From an uncultured Odoribacter sp. (GTDB lineage Bacteria; Bacteroidota; Bacteroidia; Bacteroidales; Marinifilaceae), in assembly GCA_910588375.1 (NCBI GenBank), contig CAJUQA010000010.1:47517-104963 (forward strand): 57,447 bases of DNA. The letters are read 5' to 3'. Each line of letters starts with the position of its first letter. Position 1 is the stretch's first letter. This document shows, in pieces, positions 50,069 to 57,447 of this stretch. The position numbers were made by a program, and so were the translations under genes. Below the pieces are notes generated by a model. That model saw only the letters and a list, made by a program, of their open reading frames with translations, was not told where the DNA came from and made no database searches.

Positions 50069-51298
50069 ATGGCAAAAGTGAAGGTGGCAGCTGTGGGAGC
50101 CGGTAACCGGATGAATGCTTATTCCGAATACGCTTGCATACATCCGGAGGAGGTAGAGATTGTTGCGGTGGTAGACCCCAATGACCTCCGGCGGGAGCAC
50201 TACAGGCGCCGTTTCGGAATACCGGAATGTAACAGTTATGTTGCTTGGGAAGAATTTCTGGGCCGGCCGAAACAGGCTGACGCATTGTTCCTGTGTACTC
50301 CGGACCATTTGCATTACCAACCGGCAATGCAGGCTTTGGAAAAAGGGTATGACATCCTGTTGGAGAAACCGATAGCCCGCACGTGGGAGGAATGTGCTGC
50401 TATTGTTGCCAAGGCGAAGGAACTGAATCGCATTGTCGGCGTGTGTCATGTACTTCGCTATCATCCTTATTTCGTCCGCTTTAAAGAAATTCTGGAAAGC
50501 AAGGTGCTGGGCGAGATAATAAGCGTCAATCACGTCGAAGCTGTCGGGATAGAACGCATGACCCATGCTTTTGTCCGTGGTCTGTGGAGAAAAGAAGAAG
50601 AGACCAATCCGATGATACTTTCAAAAGCCTGTCATGATCTGGATTTATTGGTATGGCTCACGGGCAGGAAGTGTACGGATGTCAGTTCCTATGGGTCGTT
50701 GAAATGGTTTTGTGAAAAACATGCTCCGGATGGGAGTACGGAGCGCTGCATTGACGGATGTCTGGTGGAAAAAGAATGTCCCTTTTCCGCCTGCAATTTA
50801 TATTTGCGCCGCAAACGCTGGTTGCGCCATTTCGATATACCGGAAGGAGAAGCCCCGGAACCTTACATCTTGCGCGAACTGAAAGAAGGCCCTTACGGAC
50901 GGTGTGTGTACCGTTGTGATAATGATGTGGTCGACCATCAGGTGGTGGCCATGCAAATGGAAGACGGAATCACCGTTAATTTTTCCATGGAGGGGTTTAC
51001 CAAAGAGGGAGGAAGAAAAACCCATGTGATGTGTAGCCGGGGAGAAATCTATGGAGATGAAAAAAATCTGACGGTCAGATATTTTGATGCACGACCGGAT
51101 GAAACCTATGATTTTTCGGCTTATTACGGAGAATGTAATTTCCACGGAGGTGCCGACCTGAGTATTGTTGCTGATTTTATACAGGCTGTCCGTACGGGAA
51201 ACACCGCTTTCTTACGGACAGACATAGAGACTTCGCTTGAAAGCCATCGTATCGCTTTCGAAATAGAAAAACAGAGAAAAAGAATTACAGCACGTTGA
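50069..51298 (+). CDS. Gfo/Idh/MocA family oxidoreductase
   Basis: A 409-residue NAD(P)-dependent dehydrogenase. The Rossmann domain starts VAAVGAGNRMNAYSEYACIHPEEVEIVAVVD, and the EKP motif is LEKPIARTWEECAA near residue 100. The C-terminal domain has HDLDLLVWLTGRKCTDVSSYGSLKWF near residue 190, holding the usual histidine and aspartate. An insert with several cysteines (CIDGCLVEKECPFSACNLY, about 230-250) sits in the C-terminal domain. Substrates in this family are sugars or cyclitols; which one is not visible. Its end overlaps the convergent S4 gene by 14 bp. Confidence 0.9.
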   Translation: MAKVKVAAVGAGNRMNAYSEYACIHPEEVEIVAVVDPNDLRREHYRRRFGIPECNSYVAWEEFLGRPKQADALFLCTPDHLHYQPAMQALEKGYDILLEKPIARTWEECAAIVAKAKELNRIVGVCHVLRYHPYFVRFKEILESKVLGEIISVNHVEAVGIERMTHAFVRGLWRKEEETNPMILSKACHDLDLLVWLTGRKCTDVSSYGSLKWFCEKHAPDGSTERCIDGCLVEKECPFSACNLYLRRKRWLRHFDIPEGEAPEPYILRELKEGPYGRCVYRCDNDVVDHQVVAMQMEDGITVNFSMEGFTKEGGRKTHVMCSRGEIYGDEKNLTVRYFDARPDETYDFSAYYGECNFHGGADLSIVADFIQAVRTGNTAFLRTDIETSLESHRIAFEIEKQRKRITAR

Positions 51299-51488
51299 TA
51301 GTGTTGCCATTTGCCGTAATGGTTTCCCCTTTACGGATTTTAGCCCTTTTCCGGTATTCCTGCACACCGTTGCGCCACACATCGCCGTTTTCAACCATCA
51401 GCTTGGCCTGCCCGCCGCTTTCTGCGATCCGGGTGATTTTTAATAAACGGATCAGTTCGATATATTCTTCTGTCAATGTAAATTCCAT
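51285..51488 (-). CDS. S4-domain RNA-binding protein (YbcJ-like)
   Basis: A 67-residue protein from ATG 51488. The S4 RNA-binding fold is seen in ELIRLLKITRIAESGGQAKLMVENGDVWRNGVQEYRKRAKIRKGETI, like E. coli YbcJ. It probably binds structured RNA; the target is unknown. The longer in-frame start at 51587 would add 33 residues without homology. The gene is convergent with the oxidoreductase and overlaps it by 14 bp. Confidence 0.88.
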   Translation of the reverse strand: MEFTLTEEYIELIRLLKITRIAESGGQAKLMVENGDVWRNGVQEYRKRAKIRKGETITANGNTINVL

Positions 51489-51603
51489 GATATTTTCTTT
51501 TAGCGGGACAAAGGTGACGAAATTTCGGTAGTAAAACAAGTGAAGACAATGAAACATATTGAGGCACATACCGTAAAGTAGAAACAATGCGGCCGGAAAG
51601 TGC

Positions 51604-51611
51604 TAATTTTG
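51604..51611 (+). promoter_or_regulatory. -7 element of the FadL-type gene
   Basis: TAATTTTG, about 63 bp before ATG 51675. A TTG at a normal distance is not clear. Confidence 0.5.
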
Positions 51612-51674
51612 CCCCTTCAAAAACTTTTAGGGATTTTATCCGTTTTTCTTGAATATGAACGAAAAAAGAATTGA

Positions 51675-53060
51675 ATGAAAAAATTAGCAATTTGGTTTTT
51701 GGCTTGTATTGGAACATTTCCTGCATGGGCCGAAGGGTATCAGGTAAACGTGCTGAGTGCGAAACAGACAGGAATGGGCCATGTCGGGACAGCCATGAAA
51801 TTGGGAGCCGAAAACATACATTTTAATCCGGCAGGTCTTGTGTTTTTGAAAGAACACGTGGATTTGTCCGTCGGTATTTCCGGCATCGGGGCAAAAGCGA
51901 AATATACTCGCGACGGCTACACGGCCCGGACGGATAATCCGGTCAGTACGCCCTTATACGCCTATGCCGGCTATAAAATATACGATAATTTGGCGGCAGG
52001 AATAGGGCTGACTACCCCCTACGGTAATGCTTTGAAATGGCCGAAACATTGGGCGGGAGCCGATCTGATACAGGATATTTCGTTAAAGGCCTTTGTTTTA
52101 CAACCCACGCTTTCCTATAAGATTACGGATAAATTAAGTATAGGAGCGGGGGTGATGCTGGCCGTCGGAAATGTCAAACTATCGAGAGCACTGATGAGTA
52201 CGGCTGATTTTCAAATGATAGGCGCTCTTGTCGGAGGGCTTCCGGAAAATATGGTTTCTCCGGAGGAAAAAGCGTATATTACGGGAATTATCCGTGACAC
52301 CAAAGTACCGCCGGCTTCTGCAACGCTGGATGGGAAAGCGCACGTCCGGGCCGGATTTAATATAGGTATTTTGTACGACTTTTCTGATAAAGTATCTGTC
52401 GGGCTATCCTATCGCTCCCGGATTAAAATGAAAGTAAAGGAAGGAGAAGCGGAATTGAACTATGCCAATCGCACCATCGAGGAATTAATGGGGGTTTTAG
52501 GACAGAAAGTGCCCCAACTGGCTGTACCTAAGTACGACCAGGGCACATTCCATGCCCAGTTGCCTTTGCCTTCCAATACCACTTTGGGGGTAAGCTATCG
52601 TCCGTCGGATAAATGGGAATTGGCTCTCGATTTGCAGTATGTCGGCTGGAATGCCTATGACTCTTTGAATGTTTATTTTAATGAAGAAGAGCTGGGGATC
52701 GCACCGATTAAAGCCAAAAAAGATTATAAAAATACAATTATTGCCCGGGTGGGTGCACAATATAAAACAACCGATCGTTTGTTCCTGAGAGCCGGAGTAT
52801 ATTTCGACCAAAGCCCCATACGGGAAGACAACTACAATCCCGAAACCCCCGGAATGAATAAGCTCGGCATGTCTGTCGGTTGTTCTTTTGAACCCTACCG
52901 GAATTTGCAGATTGATTTCGCTTTTTTGTACATACAGGGGATAGCCCGCGACGGTTCCTATACCTCCCGCAATATCGTCACCGGAATGGAAGAAAAATTT
53001 GAAGGACGTTATCACTCCAATGCACTGACCTTTTCCTGGGGACTGGCCTATAAATTTTAA
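51675..53060 (+). CDS. FadL/TodX family outer-membrane transporter
   Basis: A 461-residue outer-membrane protein with signal peptide (MKKLAIWFLACIGTFPAWA). The N-terminal plug region SAKQTGMGHVGTAMKLGAENIHFNPAGLVFL carries the family NPA motif. About 14 beta-strands follow (such as VGLSYRSRIKMKVKEGEAELN, WELALDLQYVGWNAYDSLNV and LFLRAGVYFDQSPI), and it ends in LAYKF with a terminal aromatic. FadL proteins import hydrophobic compounds such as long-chain fatty acids. The substrate here is inferred from family. It is followed by the creatininase gene after its own promoter. Confidence 0.93.
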   Translation: MKKLAIWFLACIGTFPAWAEGYQVNVLSAKQTGMGHVGTAMKLGAENIHFNPAGLVFLKEHVDLSVGISGIGAKAKYTRDGYTARTDNPVSTPLYAYAGYKIYDNLAAGIGLTTPYGNALKWPKHWAGADLIQDISLKAFVLQPTLSYKITDKLSIGAGVMLAVGNVKLSRALMSTADFQMIGALVGGLPENMVSPEEKAYITGIIRDTKVPPASATLDGKAHVRAGFNIGILYDFSDKVSVGLSYRSRIKMKVKEGEAELNYANRTIEELMGVLGQKVPQLAVPKYDQGTFHAQLPLPSNTTLGVSYRPSDKWELALDLQYVGWNAYDSLNVYFNEEELGIAPIKAKKDYKNTIIARVGAQYKTTDRLFLRAGVYFDQSPIREDNYNPETPGMNKLGMSVGCSFEPYRNLQIDFAFLYIQGIARDGSYTSRNIVTGMEEKFEGRYHSNALTFSWGLAYKF

Positions 53061-53071
53061 ACGCTTTTGGT

Positions 53072-53079
53072 TAATTTTG
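53072..53079 (+). promoter_or_regulatory. -7 element of the creatininase-family gene
   Basis: TAATTTTG, 23 bp before ATG 53103. The in-frame ATG at 53067 lies upstream of this element, so 53103 is preferred. Confidence 0.6.
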
Positions 53080-53102
53080 CGACAGATAAAAAACTAAGAA
53101 TC

Positions 53103-53867
53103 ATGAAAAATATCGGAACCGAACTGGCAGTAACTCCTTATGGAAAGACCCGGGGAGTAAAATATGATTTGGTGGTGTTGCCTTGGGGGGCAACCGAACC
53201 GCATAACCTGCATTTGCCTTATCTCACGGATTGCATCCTTTCGGAAGCTATCGCACTGGACGCGGCAAAACAGGTGGAAGAGAAAGAAGGATTGAAGGTC
53301 ATGGTATTGCCTCCTGTTGCGATGGGAGCGCAGAATCCGGGACAAAGGGATCTTTTGTTCTGTATTCATTACCGTTACGAGACTCAGAAAGCGATATTGT
53401 CCGATATTGTAGCCTCATTGCATCATCAGGGAATTCGTAAAATGGTGATTGTTAACGGACACGGCGGGAATACCTTCAAAGGGATGATACGGGATTTGGC
53501 GGTGGACTATCCTGATTTTCTGATTGCATCGTCCGAATGGTTTACCGTGGAATCTCCTGCCGCTTATTTTGAGGAAAAAGACGACCATGCGGGAGAAATG
53601 GAAACTTCCGTGATGATGTATTACCATCCGGAGTGGGTGAAACTTGAAGACGCAGGCGAAGGAAAAGGCAAACCCTTCGGAGTGAAAGCCCTTAACGATA
53701 AAGTGGCTTGGGTGCCCAGAAATTGGACGAAAGTGACGGAAGACACCGGCATCGGAAATCCCCGCAAGGCGTCGGCTCAAAAAGGGGAACGCTTTGCCAA
53801 AGCTGTCGTGGCCCGTTATGTGGAATTATTTACGGAACTGATACGTCAGCCTCTTTATTTGGATTAA
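53103..53867 (+). CDS. Creatininase-family amidohydrolase
   Basis: A 254-residue metal-dependent hydrolase. The first metal segment is LPWGATEPHNLHLPYLTD near residue 23, where creatininase has E-x-H-x2-H-x-P. The second is IVNGHGGN near residue 117, and the third is DDHAGEMETSVMMYYHP near residue 160. All metal ligands of the family are kept. Relatives act on creatinine, on pterin-like amides or in cofactor synthesis, and the actual substrate is unknown. It is single and convergent with the sigma/anti-sigma pair (4 bp overlap at the ends). Confidence 0.9.
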   Translation: MKNIGTELAVTPYGKTRGVKYDLVVLPWGATEPHNLHLPYLTDCILSEAIALDAAKQVEEKEGLKVMVLPPVAMGAQNPGQRDLLFCIHYRYETQKAILSDIVASLHHQGIRKMVIVNGHGGNTFKGMIRDLAVDYPDFLIASSEWFTVESPAAYFEEKDDHAGEMETSVMMYYHPEWVKLEDAGEGKGKPFGVKALNDKVAWVPRNWTKVTEDTGIGNPRKASAQKGERFAKAVVARYVELFTELIRQPLYLD

Positions 53868-54223
53868 ACCCGGAGCCATTTTTTACGGATACGGTGGTCA
53901 ATCCACAACAGGCTGCATACGATAAGGCTGATAAAAAGCACAGGGAAAAAGTCGGGCAATAAAAAATGGTCCGGCTTTTTTGTAAATCCCTGGAACAGCA
54001 TTGAAAAATCGACCTTTAGATAATACTTCAGCATCACGAAGACTCCGGCTAGCATGAATAAGGAAGTCGCTCCGGCGATACATAGATTGCGTATTTCCCG
54101 TCTTCTCTGGATTTTATACACTTTCCGCATAATTTGTTTATTCAGCAGGTCGGACACCGGGATTTCTTTTTCCCGGCTGAATAATTGTGAAAGGGCCTTG
54201 TCTTTATATATCTCTTGCTTCAT
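53864..54223 (-). CDS. Small two-helix membrane protein, probable anti-sigma partner
   Basis: A 119-residue protein with a cytosolic N-terminal part (about 1-45, EIYKDKALSQLFSREKEIPVSDLLNKQIMRKVYKIQRR), two transmembrane helices (about 46-67 and 89-109) and a basic tail. The start overlaps the stop of the sigma gene by 4 bp (ATGA type), so translation is coupled. Position and layout fit a membrane anti-sigma factor, although no named anti-sigma domain (zinc finger or ASD) is visible. This role is inference. Confidence 0.7.
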   Translation of the reverse strand: MKQEIYKDKALSQLFSREKEIPVSDLLNKQIMRKVYKIQRRREIRNLCIAGATSLFMLAGVFVMLKYYLKVDFSMLFQGFTKKPDHFLLPDFFPVLFISLIVCSLLWIDHRIRKKWLRV

Positions 54224-54771
54224 GGCATGTCGTTTATGATTAAATATAATTTCTTCCGAATCCGGTGCAGTTTTACTTTTACGTTGCTTTCACTCAGGCC
54301 GGTTACGGCGGCAATCTCTTCAATGGGATGATTTTCCATATAGAAAAGACTGATCAATCCCCTTTCGTCCGGAGAAAGCAATTCGATGCCTTTTTCCAAT
54401 TTAGCCAGTAATAGGGTCGAATCATCCTTATTGAATGTTTCATCTACTTGCGAATCGGCTACATTATTTATGGTCAAATCTTCCAAATACAGAAACTCAT
54501 TTCTCTTTTTCCGGGTGGCGGATATGGCCGTCGTATAAGCAATCCGATAGAGCCACGTCGAGAAACGGCACTCCCCTTTGAATTTGTGTAACGTCTGGAA
54601 TGTTTTCAGAAACACATCCTGGGTCACCTCTTCGGCTTCTTCCTTATTACGTACAATTTTAAATATCAGGACATACATGCAATGGCTATACCGGTCCACC
54701 AGACGGCCAAAATATTCTGTATGTCCGTCCAGAACTTTTTTTATATAATATGTATCGTCCAATTCATGCAT
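54220..54771 (-). CDS. ECF-type RNA polymerase sigma factor
   Basis: A 183-residue sigma factor with region 2 (about 15-85, RNKEEAEEVTQDVFLKTFQTLHKF and FSTWLYRIAYTTAISATRKKR) and region 4 (about 130-180, FYMENHPIEEIAAVTGLSESNVKVKLHRIRKKL). AAAGGA lies a few bases before the ATG. On this strand, TGTAACC-N15-CGTC ends about 12 bp before the ATG (54783-54808 in window coordinates). The same motif faces the divergent gene on the other strand, which suggests that this sigma factor controls its own promoter and its neighbour. Confidence 0.95.
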   Translation of the reverse strand: MHELDDTYYIKKVLDGHTEYFGRLVDRYSHCMYVLIFKIVRNKEEAEEVTQDVFLKTFQTLHKFKGECRFSTWLYRIAYTTAISATRKKRNEFLYLEDLTINNVADSQVDETFNKDDSTLLLAKLEKGIELLSPDERGLISLFYMENHPIEEIAAVTGLSESNVKVKLHRIRKKLYLIINDMP

Positions 54772-54782
54772 GTTGTCCTTTG

Positions 54783-54808
54783 GACGCAGTTTGGGTTTTC
54801 CGGTTACA
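54783..54808 (-). promoter_or_regulatory. ECF-type promoter of the sigma gene
   Basis: On the minus strand: TGTAAC, 16 bp, then CGTC, ending 12 bp before the sigma ATG. The spacing and elements fit ECF promoters. Confidence 0.7.
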
Positions 54809-54875
54809 CATTTCGGGGGATAAAATTAAAAAAATAGCCGGAATATGGAAGAATGTAAAAAAATTATGGGAAAGT

Positions 54876-54901
54876 TGTAACCTGCAAATTATTTCGGCGT
54901 C
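54876..54901 (+). promoter_or_regulatory. ECF-type promoter of the divergent membrane-protein gene
   Basis: TGTAAC (54876-54881), 16 bp, CGTC (54898-54901), about 57 bp before ATG 54959. It shares TGTAACC, the spacing and CGTC with the minus-strand promoter of the sigma gene; the spacer sequences differ. Confidence 0.7.
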
Positions 54902-54958
54902 AAACGGGCAAAGAACAAAACAGATCACTGAATTATTAATAATTAAATTTTAACGATT

Positions 54959-55366
54959 ATGAATTTCATTGTTACACCGTTGGTTACGTTTATTGTTTTT
55001 GCGAGTATTTATAGCTTGTTTGAACTATTCGTCCGCAGAAGGGAAAGAATGGCGATTATTGAAAAATTAGGGGATAAATTGGATCCGGCATCCATGGAAG
55101 GAAAACTCAACTTGAACCTGATATCGGGGCGCCGCTTTTCTTTCGGGGCATTGAAAGTCGGATGCCTGATGATAGGTATCGGCCTGGGATTTTTAATCGG
55201 TTTTATGATATGTTCCGCTTGTATACCGAACTATTGTGAAAATACGCATTACTGTTCCCGTGAGATCGCCGGGATTATTTACGGAGCCTGTCTGTTTGTC
55301 TTTGGTGGCATCGGTTTGTTGGCTGCCTTCCTGACAGAATTGAAATACGCCAATAAAGCGAAATGA
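54959..55366 (+). CDS. Small membrane protein (DUF6249-like), likely target of the adjacent ECF sigma factor
   Basis: A 135-residue protein with three hydrophobic segments (about 2-22, 66-86, 104-126). A basic, charged section (RRRERMAIIEKLGDKLDPASMEG) follows the first helix, and a cysteine-containing loop (CSACIPNYCENTHYCSRE) joins the second and third. It resembles the DUF6249 family of Bacteroidota. The function is unknown. It is divergent from the sigma gene and carries the same promoter motif, so it is probably a stress-induced envelope protein; this is inference. A terminator follows the gene. Confidence 0.75.
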   Translation: MNFIVTPLVTFIVFASIYSLFELFVRRRERMAIIEKLGDKLDPASMEGKLNLNLISGRRFSFGALKVGCLMIGIGLGFLIGFMICSACIPNYCENTHYCSREIAGIIYGACLFVFGGIGLLAAFLTELKYANKAK

Positions 55367-55386
55367 CACATTGTTATAGCGATGTT

Positions 55387-55427
55387 GACCGCCTTGGAGA
55401 GCTTATCCGCTTTCGGGGCGGTTTTTT
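55387..55427. terminator. Terminator between the membrane-protein gene and the MATE gene
   Basis: ACCGCC / GGCGGT with T6 on the plus strand; a shorter CCGC/GCGG alternative is also possible. It lies between convergent genes. Confidence 0.7.
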
Positions 55428-55430
55428 GTT

Positions 55431-56795
55431 TTAAACGGAACCTACAGCTTCCGGAAGAAAACGGTGGTCGCGACGGATTTTACGGTAATAGAGCAAACCG
55501 ACAGTATCGGCTAAAATCCAGCCGATGGGGATTGCCCACCAGATACCGGTGACCCCGACCGAGGGAATAGCGGCTAAGGCATAGGCCAATACCACGCGAG
55601 TGCCTAAAGAAATAAATGTCAGTACCACGGACATACCCGGTTTCCGGACAGCCCGGTAAAATCCGTACAGCAGGAAAAGACAGCCGATGCCGAAATAGAA
55701 TGTACCCTCAATGTGCAGATATTGTATTCCGATGGATATAATCTCGGTTTCATGAGGCTGTACAAAAATCAGCATGAGAGGACGGGCAAACAGAATCACT
55801 CCGGCGGAAATGACTACACAGAAACTGATTGTCGTGATGACTGCCGACCGGATGCCTTGACGGATGCGTTCGGATTTTCGGGCACCGAAATTTTGTGCAA
55901 TGAATGTGGAAAACGCATTCCCGAAATCCTGTACAGGCATATAGGCAAACGAATCGATTTTCACTGCGGCGGCGAAAGCGGCCATGACGGTGGTCCCGAA
56001 ACTGTTGATTAAACCTTGTACCATCAGAATCCCGAAATTCATCACCGATTGCTGGGCACAGGTCAAGGCGGAATATGAAATGATTTCCCGGACCGTTTTC
56101 CATTCCATGCGCATATCCTTTCGGCGTATCCGGAGCTCCGGAAATTTCCAGAAAGCGTAAAGACATAGTCCGACGCCGGAGACTCCTTGCGAAATAACGG
56201 TTGCCCATCCGGCCCCTTTGACACCCCAATCAAAAACAAGGATAAACAGGAAATCAAGGATAATATTCAGAATAACAGCTATGGCAAGGAACCAAAGCGG
56301 TATTATGGAATTGCCGATGGCCCGCATGAGAGAGGCGTAGAAATTATAGAGAAACGTGAACCCGATGCCCCAGAATATGACCCATAAATAATCGTACATG
56401 AGGCTATACAGTTCTGCGGGTACTTGCAGAAGCCGGATAATCGGATTTATCCATATGAAAACGGCTATATTGAGTATGAGCGTGGTGGCACTTATCCATA
56501 CGAAAGAAACATATATGCTTTTTTTTAAAATCCCGATTTGTTTCGCTCCGTAGCGATGGGAAAAAACGGCACCGCTGCCCAGACACAACCCCAGAAGCAC
56601 CGACGTCAGGAAAATCATCAGCGTATAAGCCGAGCCTACAGCCGCTAAGGCGTCTTTGCCTAAAAACTGTCCCACAATGAGCGTGTCCGCTACATTATAA
56701 AATTGTTGTAGCAGATTGCCTACAATCATCGGCACGGCAAACGAAAGCATCGTCCGTGTAATGGAGCCCTCCGTCAAATCAATGGCTTTTTTCAT
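55431..56795 (-). CDS. MATE family multidrug/Na+ antiporter
   Basis: A 454-residue membrane protein with about twelve transmembrane helices in two similar halves. The start ITRTMLSFAVPMIVGNLLQQFYNVADTLIVGQFLGKDALAAVG is typical of MATE exporters, and the second half repeats it as AQQSVMNFGILMVQGLINSFGTTVMAAFAAAVKIDSFAYMP. MATE proteins export cationic drugs or metabolites in exchange for Na+ or H+. The substrate is unknown. No regulator is adjacent. Its upstream intergenic region is 652 bp to the window edge and holds repeats and a non-coding transcription unit. Confidence 0.95.
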   Translation of the reverse strand: MKKAIDLTEGSITRTMLSFAVPMIVGNLLQQFYNVADTLIVGQFLGKDALAAVGSAYTLMIFLTSVLLGLCLGSGAVFSHRYGAKQIGILKKSIYVSFVWISATTLILNIAVFIWINPIIRLLQVPAELYSLMYDYLWVIFWGIGFTFLYNFYASLMRAIGNSIIPLWFLAIAVILNIILDFLFILVFDWGVKGAGWATVISQGVSGVGLCLYAFWKFPELRIRRKDMRMEWKTVREIISYSALTCAQQSVMNFGILMVQGLINSFGTTVMAAFAAAVKIDSFAYMPVQDFGNAFSTFIAQNFGARKSERIRQGIRSAVITTISFCVVISAGVILFARPLMLIFVQPHETEIISIGIQYLHIEGTFYFGIGCLFLLYGFYRAVRKPGMSVVLTFISLGTRVVLAYALAAIPSVGVTGIWWAIPIGWILADTVGLLYYRKIRRDHRFLPEAVGSV

Positions 56796-56936
56796 GCCTT
56801 TTCCATCTTAATGCCGCAAAGGTAACAGGACTTATTTAAATGTTTCCGGTTTTGCTAAATTTGATTTTGCTTTTCGTATGGATTCCGTATAGATTTCATC
56901 TGTTAATCTCCGGTTCAACACCTCTTCATCTCTTCT

Positions 56937-56973
56937 ACAAAGTGCTTATAAAGTGCTTCTGAAAGCACTTTGT
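56937..56973. repeat. Overlapping direct and inverted AAAGTGCTT repeats
   Basis: AAAGTGCTT occurs at 56939-56947 and again at 56950-56958, and its complement AAGCACTTT lies at 56963-56971. The right arm can pair with either left arm (11 bp with the first, 9 bp with the second). About 130 bp upstream of the MATE gene. Confidence 0.6.
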
Positions 56974-57081
56974 AAAGAATTTGTATGGATTTTCTATGCT
57001 TTTTATAGAATATTTATAGAGGAGATAGAGCGGTGCAATACAAATTTGGTTTATGGGAAAGGGGGTGGAGAAGTTAAAGAG

Positions 57082-57147
57082 GTTGAATAAGTTGAAATGT
57101 TGAAAGGGAGTCGTTCTTCAACTGTTTTTACCTTTTACCTTTTTCAA
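57082..57147. repeat. Dispersed GTTGAA-type repeat, copy 2
   Basis: Aligns with 9855-9912. The wider stretch 57070-57172 is also self-complementary in part: AGAAGTTAAAGAGGTTGAA against TTCAACTTCTTTAACTCT. Confidence 0.55.
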
Positions 57148-57174
57148 CTTCTTTAACTCTTTCAACTTTTTTTC

Positions 57175-57182
57175 TATCTTTG
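57175..57182 (+). promoter_or_regulatory. -7 element of the right-edge non-coding unit
   Basis: TATCTTTG, a perfect Bacteroidota -7 element, with no clear TTG at the expected distance. RNA would begin near 57188. Confidence 0.6.
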
Positions 57183-57186
57183 TCCT

Positions 57187-57421
57187 GCTACGGTGGAGTA
57201 AGCGTATTCCAGCGTAGCGGACATATTTGATTGAAGCGTTTAGCTTTATCCTTGTTCAGGAAACGACCAATTTCAACACAATAGGGATAAGCAGTACAAA
57301 CGTTCACGTTTGCCGTATATACATACATATATACCCGGTCAAGCGTGGGTAACTGTTTATTTATTGTGTGGGTGCTTGGTCGTACCTCTGAACAGATAAA
57401 CTAAAGTTCCCACGCTTTTTT
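57187..57421 (+). ncRNA. Candidate structured non-coding RNA of about 235 nt
   Basis: After the -7 element come GCTACG/CGTAGC (57187-57218), CAAACG/CGTTTG (57297-57312) and GTATATA/TATATAC (57315-57334). A terminator-like stem follows: AGCGTGGG-t-AACT (57342 onward) pairs with AGTT-CCCACGCT (ending 57416), and then T6. There is no significant ORF. The layout of a phylum-type promoter at one end and a terminator at the other suggests a stand-alone RNA. It may belong to a Bacteroidales RNA motif already in Rfam, which I cannot check here. Confidence 0.55.
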
Positions 57422-57447
57422 ATTGTCATTAACCAGCCTTTCCGGGA

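Noticed and set aside
54783..54901. A single palindromic repressor site between the sigma gene and its divergent neighbour
   Set aside because: The two TGTAACC-N15-CGTC motifs are separate, about 67 bp apart, and each is directional with promoter spacing, so two promoters explain them better.

Overview
The window reads as chromosomal DNA of a member of the Bacteroidota, most likely order Bacteroidales (an Odoribacter- or Butyricimonas-like gut organism is my guess, at genus level only weakly supported). The reasons are: many promoters of the Bacteroidota form TTG-N19/20-TAnnTTTG; almost no Shine-Dalgarno sequences; a three-gene b558-type fumarate reductase/succinate dehydrogenase; families typical of the phylum (DUF3098, DUF4270, DUF4369/TlpA lipoproteins, OmpH, a GH3-beta-lactamase fusion, Bacteroidota-type RNA polymerase omega); and a pyrBI operon. 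I see no insertion sequence, prophage, CRISPR array or conjugative element. The only clear relic is a frameshifted C-terminal piece of a Fic-family gene.

Layout. 1-4.7 kb: tandem tRNA-Glu genes, rpsT, radC, the chaperone genes grpE and dnaJ, a GmhA-type sugar-phosphate isomerase and inorganic pyrophosphatase. 4.8-10.2 kb: a TPR protein, then leftward yifB/comM, lpxH and a thioredoxin-fold lipoprotein, then a repeat and structured non-coding DNA next to tRNA-Val. 10.3-16 kb: a TonB C-terminal protein, folB, tRNAs Cys/Leu/Gly, and an operon-like run ftsX-DUF3098-uppP-truB-queA. 16-22 kb: a GH123-like DUF4091 protein, an alpha-oxoamine synthase, and bamD-rpoZ-coaBC. 22-26.4 kb: pyrB-pyrI behind a possible attenuator, manA, a lipoprotein and an alpha/beta hydrolase. 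26.5-29.9 kb: frdCAB/sdhCAB. 30-38 kb: a GH3-beta-lactamase fusion, a redox-active TlpA lipoprotein, a beta-barrel protein, DUF4270 and a Kelch lipoprotein. 38-43 kb: a large TPR protein, mpl, a metallophosphoesterase lipoprotein and a small outer-membrane protein. 43.2-45 kb: tandem palindromes, the Fic relic and a phosphofructokinase with the residues of the PPi-dependent type. 45.2-53.9 kb: two glycosyltransferases, an ECF sigma factor, an OmpH/Skp protein, an SRPBCC protein, an oxidoreductase, an S4 protein, a FadL-type porin and a creatininase-family hydrolase. 53.9-57.4 kb: a divergent ECF sigma module, a MATE exporter and a promoter-to-terminator non-coding transcription unit.

How the genes fit together. 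Most genes serve the cell envelope (lpxH, gmhA, uppP, mpl, bamD, ompH, ftsX, several lipoproteins and barrels) or translation (tRNAs, rpsT, truB, queA). The energy genes fit an anaerobe that uses fumarate respiration and PPi-linked glycolysis.

The points most worth following are: (1) a promoter, short ORF and terminator ahead of pyrBI, arranged like a translation-coupled attenuator; (2) matching TGTAACC-N15-CGTC motifs on both strands between an ECF sigma gene and a divergent membrane-protein gene, which predict a self-regulated regulon; (3) a structured non-coding transcription unit at the right edge.
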